A stretch of 9,037 bases of DNA from Solidesulfovibrio magneticus (GTDB lineage: Bacteria > Desulfobacterota > Desulfovibrionia > Desulfovibrionales > Desulfovibrionaceae). Every line of letters starts with the position of its first letter. Position 1 is the stretch's first letter. Positions 5,449 to 9,037 of the stretch are shown here, piece by piece. The notes below the pieces were generated by a model. The model made no database searches, was not told the origin of the DNA, and saw nothing but the letters and a program-made list of their open reading frames with translations. The stretch spans positions 5,447 to 14,483 of the forward strand of contig DLGG01000063.1 of NCBI GenBank assembly GCA_002482565.1. The letters are read 5' to 3'. Made by a program: the position numbers and the translations under genes.

Positions 5449-5943
5449 TCACATCTTGTACTTGGTGTCGTTGGGGTCGTACTTTTCGAGCAATTCCGTC
5501 CACTTCTCCGAGTCGTCCGAGGCGAACTCGACCACCGAGGCCTCCTTGGACTCCTTGGCCACCTGGTCGATGACGGCCTCGTTGACCATAATCGGGGCCT
5601 TGGCCCGAAGCGCCAGGGCCACGGCGTCGGACGGACGGCTGTCGATGCGGCGGATGCCGCCCTCCACTTCCACTTCGACGTTGGCGTAATACGTGCCTTC
5701 GGTGAGCTCGGTCAGGTTGACGCACACCACGTGGGCGTCCAGGGCATGGATCATGTTGAGCAAGAGATCGTGGGTCATGGGACGCGGCAGTTCCACGTCA
5801 TTAAGCGCCAGGGAGATGGCCATGGCCTCCATGGCCCCGATCCAGATGGGCAGGGCGTTTTTTTCGTCCAAGTCCTTGAGGATGAGCACCGGGACTTGGG
5901 ACTCCTCGTCCAGGGCCAGCCCGAAGACTTTCATTTCAATCAT
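5449..5943 (-). CDS. Bifunctional nuclease family protein (BFN/DUF151)
   Basis: A 164-residue protein covering the whole BFN (DUF151) domain: MIEMKVFGLALDEESQVPVLILKD at the start, LPIWIGAMEAMAI (about 32-44), RPMTHDLLLNMI, LTEGTYYANVEV and the signature IDSRPSDAVALALRAKAPIMVNE (about 109-131). An acidic, charged tail follows. The size fits the Thermotoga maritima structural homologue TM0160. Plant relatives have been reported to cut both DNA and RNA; bacterial roles are poorly known. The ATG at 5943 overlaps the end of miaB by 8 bases and has GGAGG 6 bases upstream; an ATG three codons later is less well spaced. Overlap with miaB and near-contact with the PHP gene imply one transcript and coupled translation. 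Confidence 0.9.
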   Translation of the reverse strand: MIEMKVFGLALDEESQVPVLILKDLDEKNALPIWIGAMEAMAISLALNDVELPRPMTHDLLLNMIHALDAHVVCVNLTELTEGTYYANVEVEVEGGIRRIDSRPSDAVALALRAKAPIMVNEAVIDQVAKESKEASVVEFASDDSEKWTELLEKYDPNDTKYKM

Positions 5944-7276
5944 GATCGGCCTCCGCCTCCCCGATAAGGGAGTGCTTTTTGGCTTGGACGATGCGCACGG
6001 CGACAAACCTTCCGGCGTGGTTGGCCCCTTCGGGCAGGGGCACGTTGACCACCCGGCCGCCGGGGTCGCGGCCGCGCCAGGCGGCGCCGAGGCTGCCTTC
6101 CCGCCGGCTTTCCCCTTCGATGAGCACGACTTCCCGCCGTCCCAGCCGGGCGGCCAGGGAAGCGGTCAGCCGCTCGTCCAAAAGCGCCTGGAGTTCGGCC
6201 AGCCGGGCCGATTTCTCCTGCGGCAGGATCTTGGGCGCAAGCTTCTCGGAAGCCGTCCCTGGCCTGTCAGAGTACATGAAGGAGAAGCCGCTATCAAATC
6301 CTACCTTGCGCACCAATTCGAGGGTGGCCTCGAAGTCGGCCCGGGTCTCGCCCGGAAAGCCCACGATGAAATCCGAGGTGAGCGCGATGTCCGGGCAGGC
6401 CCGGCGCAGCTTCTCGACCAGGGTCAGGTAGGCGGCGGTGTCGTAGCGCCGGCCCATGCGCCGCAGGATGTCGTCGCTGCCTGACTGCACCGGCAAATGC
6501 AGCGCCGGGCAAAGCTCAGGCAGGGCGGCGAAGCGTTCGATGACCGCGTCGCTTAAGTCCTTGGGATGGGAGGTGGTGAAGCGGATGCGCTCGATGCCGG
6601 GCACGGCGGCCACGGCGTCGAGAAGCTTGGCGAAGCTCGTGCCGTCGCCGGCATCGTCCAGACCGTAGCTGTTGACGTTTTGGCCAAGCAGCGTCACCTC
6701 GCGCACGCCCCGGGAAGCGAGGCTTTGGCATTCGGCGATGACCGAGGGCAGGGGACGCGATTTCTGCCGGCCGCGCACAAAGGGCACGATGCAGTAGGAA
6801 CAATAATTGTCGCAGCCCTGCATGATGGAGACAAAGGCCTTGGGCGGCAGCTTGTCGTCGGGCCAGGATTGGTCGCGCTCGGGATAGGCTTCGGAAAAAT
6901 CCAGCAGCGACAGCCGCAGTTGCGGTTCCTCGGCCAGCCGGGCCAGGGCGCGTGGGGCGGCGGCGATGCCGTCGGTGCCGAAAACCAGCCGCACCATGGG
7001 AAAGCGCCGCCACAAGGTCGTGCCGAGCTGCTGGGCGGTGCAGCCGCCCACGGCAATGAAGGCGTTGGGATTTTGCCGGTTGCGGTCGGCGATGCGGCCG
7101 ATTTCGCTGACGACTTTCTGTTCGGGCTTGTCGCGCACCGAGCAGGTGAAAAGGATGAAACACTCGGCTTCCGCTTCGGGAGCCTGGGTGAAGCCTGCCG
7201 CGATAAGGGAACGGGCCAGCCAGTCGCCGTCGCCGACGTTCATCTGGCAGCCCATGGTGGTGACGTGAAATTTCAT
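5936..7276 (-). CDS. miaB: tRNA-2-methylthio-N6-dimethylallyladenosine synthase MiaB
   Basis: A 446-residue methylthiotransferase of normal length and domain order. The N-terminal MTTase domain has the cluster cysteines Cys10 (GCQMN), Cys45 (FTCSVRDK) and Cys79 (GGCTAQQ). The radical SAM domain carries CDNYCSYC (Cys155, Cys159, Cys162), then LGQNVNSYG, TSHPKDLSD, LHLPVQSGSDDIL and DFIVGFPGET. The C-terminal TRAM domain (about 375-440) ends AGRFVAVRIVQAKKHSLIGEA. It adds the methylthio group to i6A at position 37 of tRNAs reading UNN codons, using two [4Fe-4S] clusters and SAM. GCQMN, SHPKDLS and the VPFVRGR stretch favour MiaB over RimO or MtaB. The ATG at 7276 fits the family N-terminus but lacks a clear ribosome-binding site; an in-frame GTG at 7297 would add 7 residues. 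The stop overlaps the BFN gene. Confidence 0.95.
   Translation of the reverse strand: MKFHVTTMGCQMNVGDGDWLARSLIAAGFTQAPEAEAECFILFTCSVRDKPEQKVVSEIGRIADRNRQNPNAFIAVGGCTAQQLGTTLWRRFPMVRLVFGTDGIAAAPRALARLAEEPQLRLSLLDFSEAYPERDQSWPDDKLPPKAFVSIMQGCDNYCSYCIVPFVRGRQKSRPLPSVIAECQSLASRGVREVTLLGQNVNSYGLDDAGDGTSFAKLLDAVAAVPGIERIRFTTSHPKDLSDAVIERFAALPELCPALHLPVQSGSDDILRRMGRRYDTAAYLTLVEKLRRACPDIALTSDFIVGFPGETRADFEATLELVRKVGFDSGFSFMYSDRPGTASEKLAPKILPQEKSARLAELQALLDERLTASLAARLGRREVVLIEGESRREGSLGAAWRGRDPGGRVVNVPLPEGANHAGRFVAVRIVQAKKHSLIGEAEADHD
5950..5954 (-). promoter_or_regulatory. Ribosome-binding site of the BFN gene inside miaB
   Basis: GGAGG on the minus strand lies within the last codons of miaB and 6 bases before the ATG at 5943. 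It decides the longer BFN start (MIEMKV) over the ATG at 5934, which would be 15 bases away. Confidence 0.7.
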
Positions 7277-7467
7277 GGCGCAAGAGCCATAATGCACGCC
7301 GGGCCGGCGGTAAAGGGGGCGAGGCGCGGCCGTCTTTCGCCAAGACCCGCGTCAGGTCGAAACTGGCTTGCCGATTTCGCCCCCGTGTGCCACGAGAATA
7401 AGGGTTCCCGATCCCCCGCCGCAGTGGCGGCCAACTTCTTGATGTACGGCAAACCGCGAGGCGAAAC
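7277..7467. other. Divergent intergenic region between miaB and fumC
   Basis: This 191-base gap must hold promoters for both directions. GAATAA (7396-7401) is a possible -10 for fumC but has no good -35. CCGCC-N5-GGCGG (7416-7430) is a small hairpin in the likely fumC leader. The fumC ribosome-binding site is GAGG (7458-7461), 6 bases before its ATG. I cannot place a miaB promoter with confidence. Confidence 0.4.
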
Positions 7468-8868
<1,401 letters not shown>

Positions 8869-8981
8869 CGGCGCAGGCCCGGCCCACGCGGCCTCCGGCA
8901 GAAGTTTATCCCTTGCAGCCTGCGCCCCCTGTGCCTATTCTTCATAAACGACGTGCCCCCAATCACGTCCACAACCCCTTT

Positions 8982-9005
8982 CCCCCCTTCACCCAAGTGG
9001 GGGGG
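8982..9005. repeat. First hairpin of a double-hairpin module
   Basis: CCCCCC (8982-8987) and CAC (8990-8992) can pair with GTG (8997-8999) and GGGGGG (9000-9005), with a two-base TT bulge and a 4-base loop. It shares two bases with the second hairpin, so the two compete at their junction. Confidence 0.4.
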
Positions 9006-9028
9006 CTGGGGGCCTCAGGCCCCCAGCC
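9004..9028 (+). terminator. Hairpin downstream of fumC
   Basis: GGCTGGGGGCC (9004-9014) and GGCCCCCAGCC (9018-9028) form a perfect 11-bp stem with a 3-base loop, 135 bases after the fumC stop. No T-tract follows within the window. It could stop fumC transcription or be part of a dispersed repeat. The gene beyond the window is unknown, so it may serve both directions. Confidence 0.5.
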
Positions 9029-9037
9029 GCCGGAGGC

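Larger units (their letters stand above)
8891..9037. repeat. Outer inverted repeat enclosing the fumC 3' region
   Basis: GCCTCCGGC (8891-8899) is the exact reverse complement of GCCGGAGGC (9029-9037) at the window edge, so the repeat may extend further. The two arms bracket the two hairpins at 8982-9028. The layout resembles an intergenic repeat element rather than a gene; I see no coding region between 8869 and 9037. Confidence 0.4.

Overview
The window is a GC-rich bacterial chromosome segment (roughly 65-70% GC in the coding parts). Its gene set is a molbindin, an encapsulin with its encapsulated ferritin, a LemA/TPM envelope cassette, MiaB, a bifunctional-nuclease-family protein, a PHP phosphoesterase and class II fumarase. 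Together with codon style and the G/C-rich hairpins between genes, this suggests an anaerobic deltaproteobacterium of the Desulfovibrionaceae (Desulfovibrio/Solidesulfovibrio type). That placement is inference from gene content, not from a marker gene.

Eight or nine genes point left (minus strand) and only fumC points right. Reading the minus strand from right to left: miaB (7276-5936), a BFN/DUF151 protein (5943-5449) and a PHP phosphoesterase (5446-4781) overlap or nearly abut and form one unit, closed by a 12-bp hairpin at 4685-4715. Next comes a LemA lipoprotein (4479-3895), a secreted YgcG-like TPM protein with a glycine-rich tail (3874-2828) and a membrane-anchored TPM-like protein (2818-2186). 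These also form a tight operon, with a good promoter candidate just upstream of lemA. After a GC-rich spacer comes the two-gene encapsulin nanocompartment operon: encapsulated ferritin (1887-1510), then the encapsulin shell (1494-688), ending in a 13-bp hairpin at 651-681. An AT-rich island (about 341-520) separates it from a 69-residue molbindin (238-29). On the right, fumC (7468-8868) diverges from miaB and is followed by a repeat-like double hairpin at the window edge.

The most distinctive system is the encapsulin/EncFtn pair. The ferritin-like cargo keeps its metal ligands (Glu28, Glu58, His61) and has a C-terminal cargo-loading peptide (LGIGSLKG), so it should be packed inside the shell and oxidise and store iron. 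The shell lacks the tryptophan that stacks flavin in the Thermotoga maritima encapsulin. This is a known class of system, with local features worth checking rather than a new system. Other points of interest are the 71-residue Pro/Ala/Arg-rich extension ahead of the TPM protein's signal peptide, inverted repeats placed at promoters and ribosome-binding sites, the AT-rich island, and the 9-bp inverted repeat enclosing the fumC 3' region.
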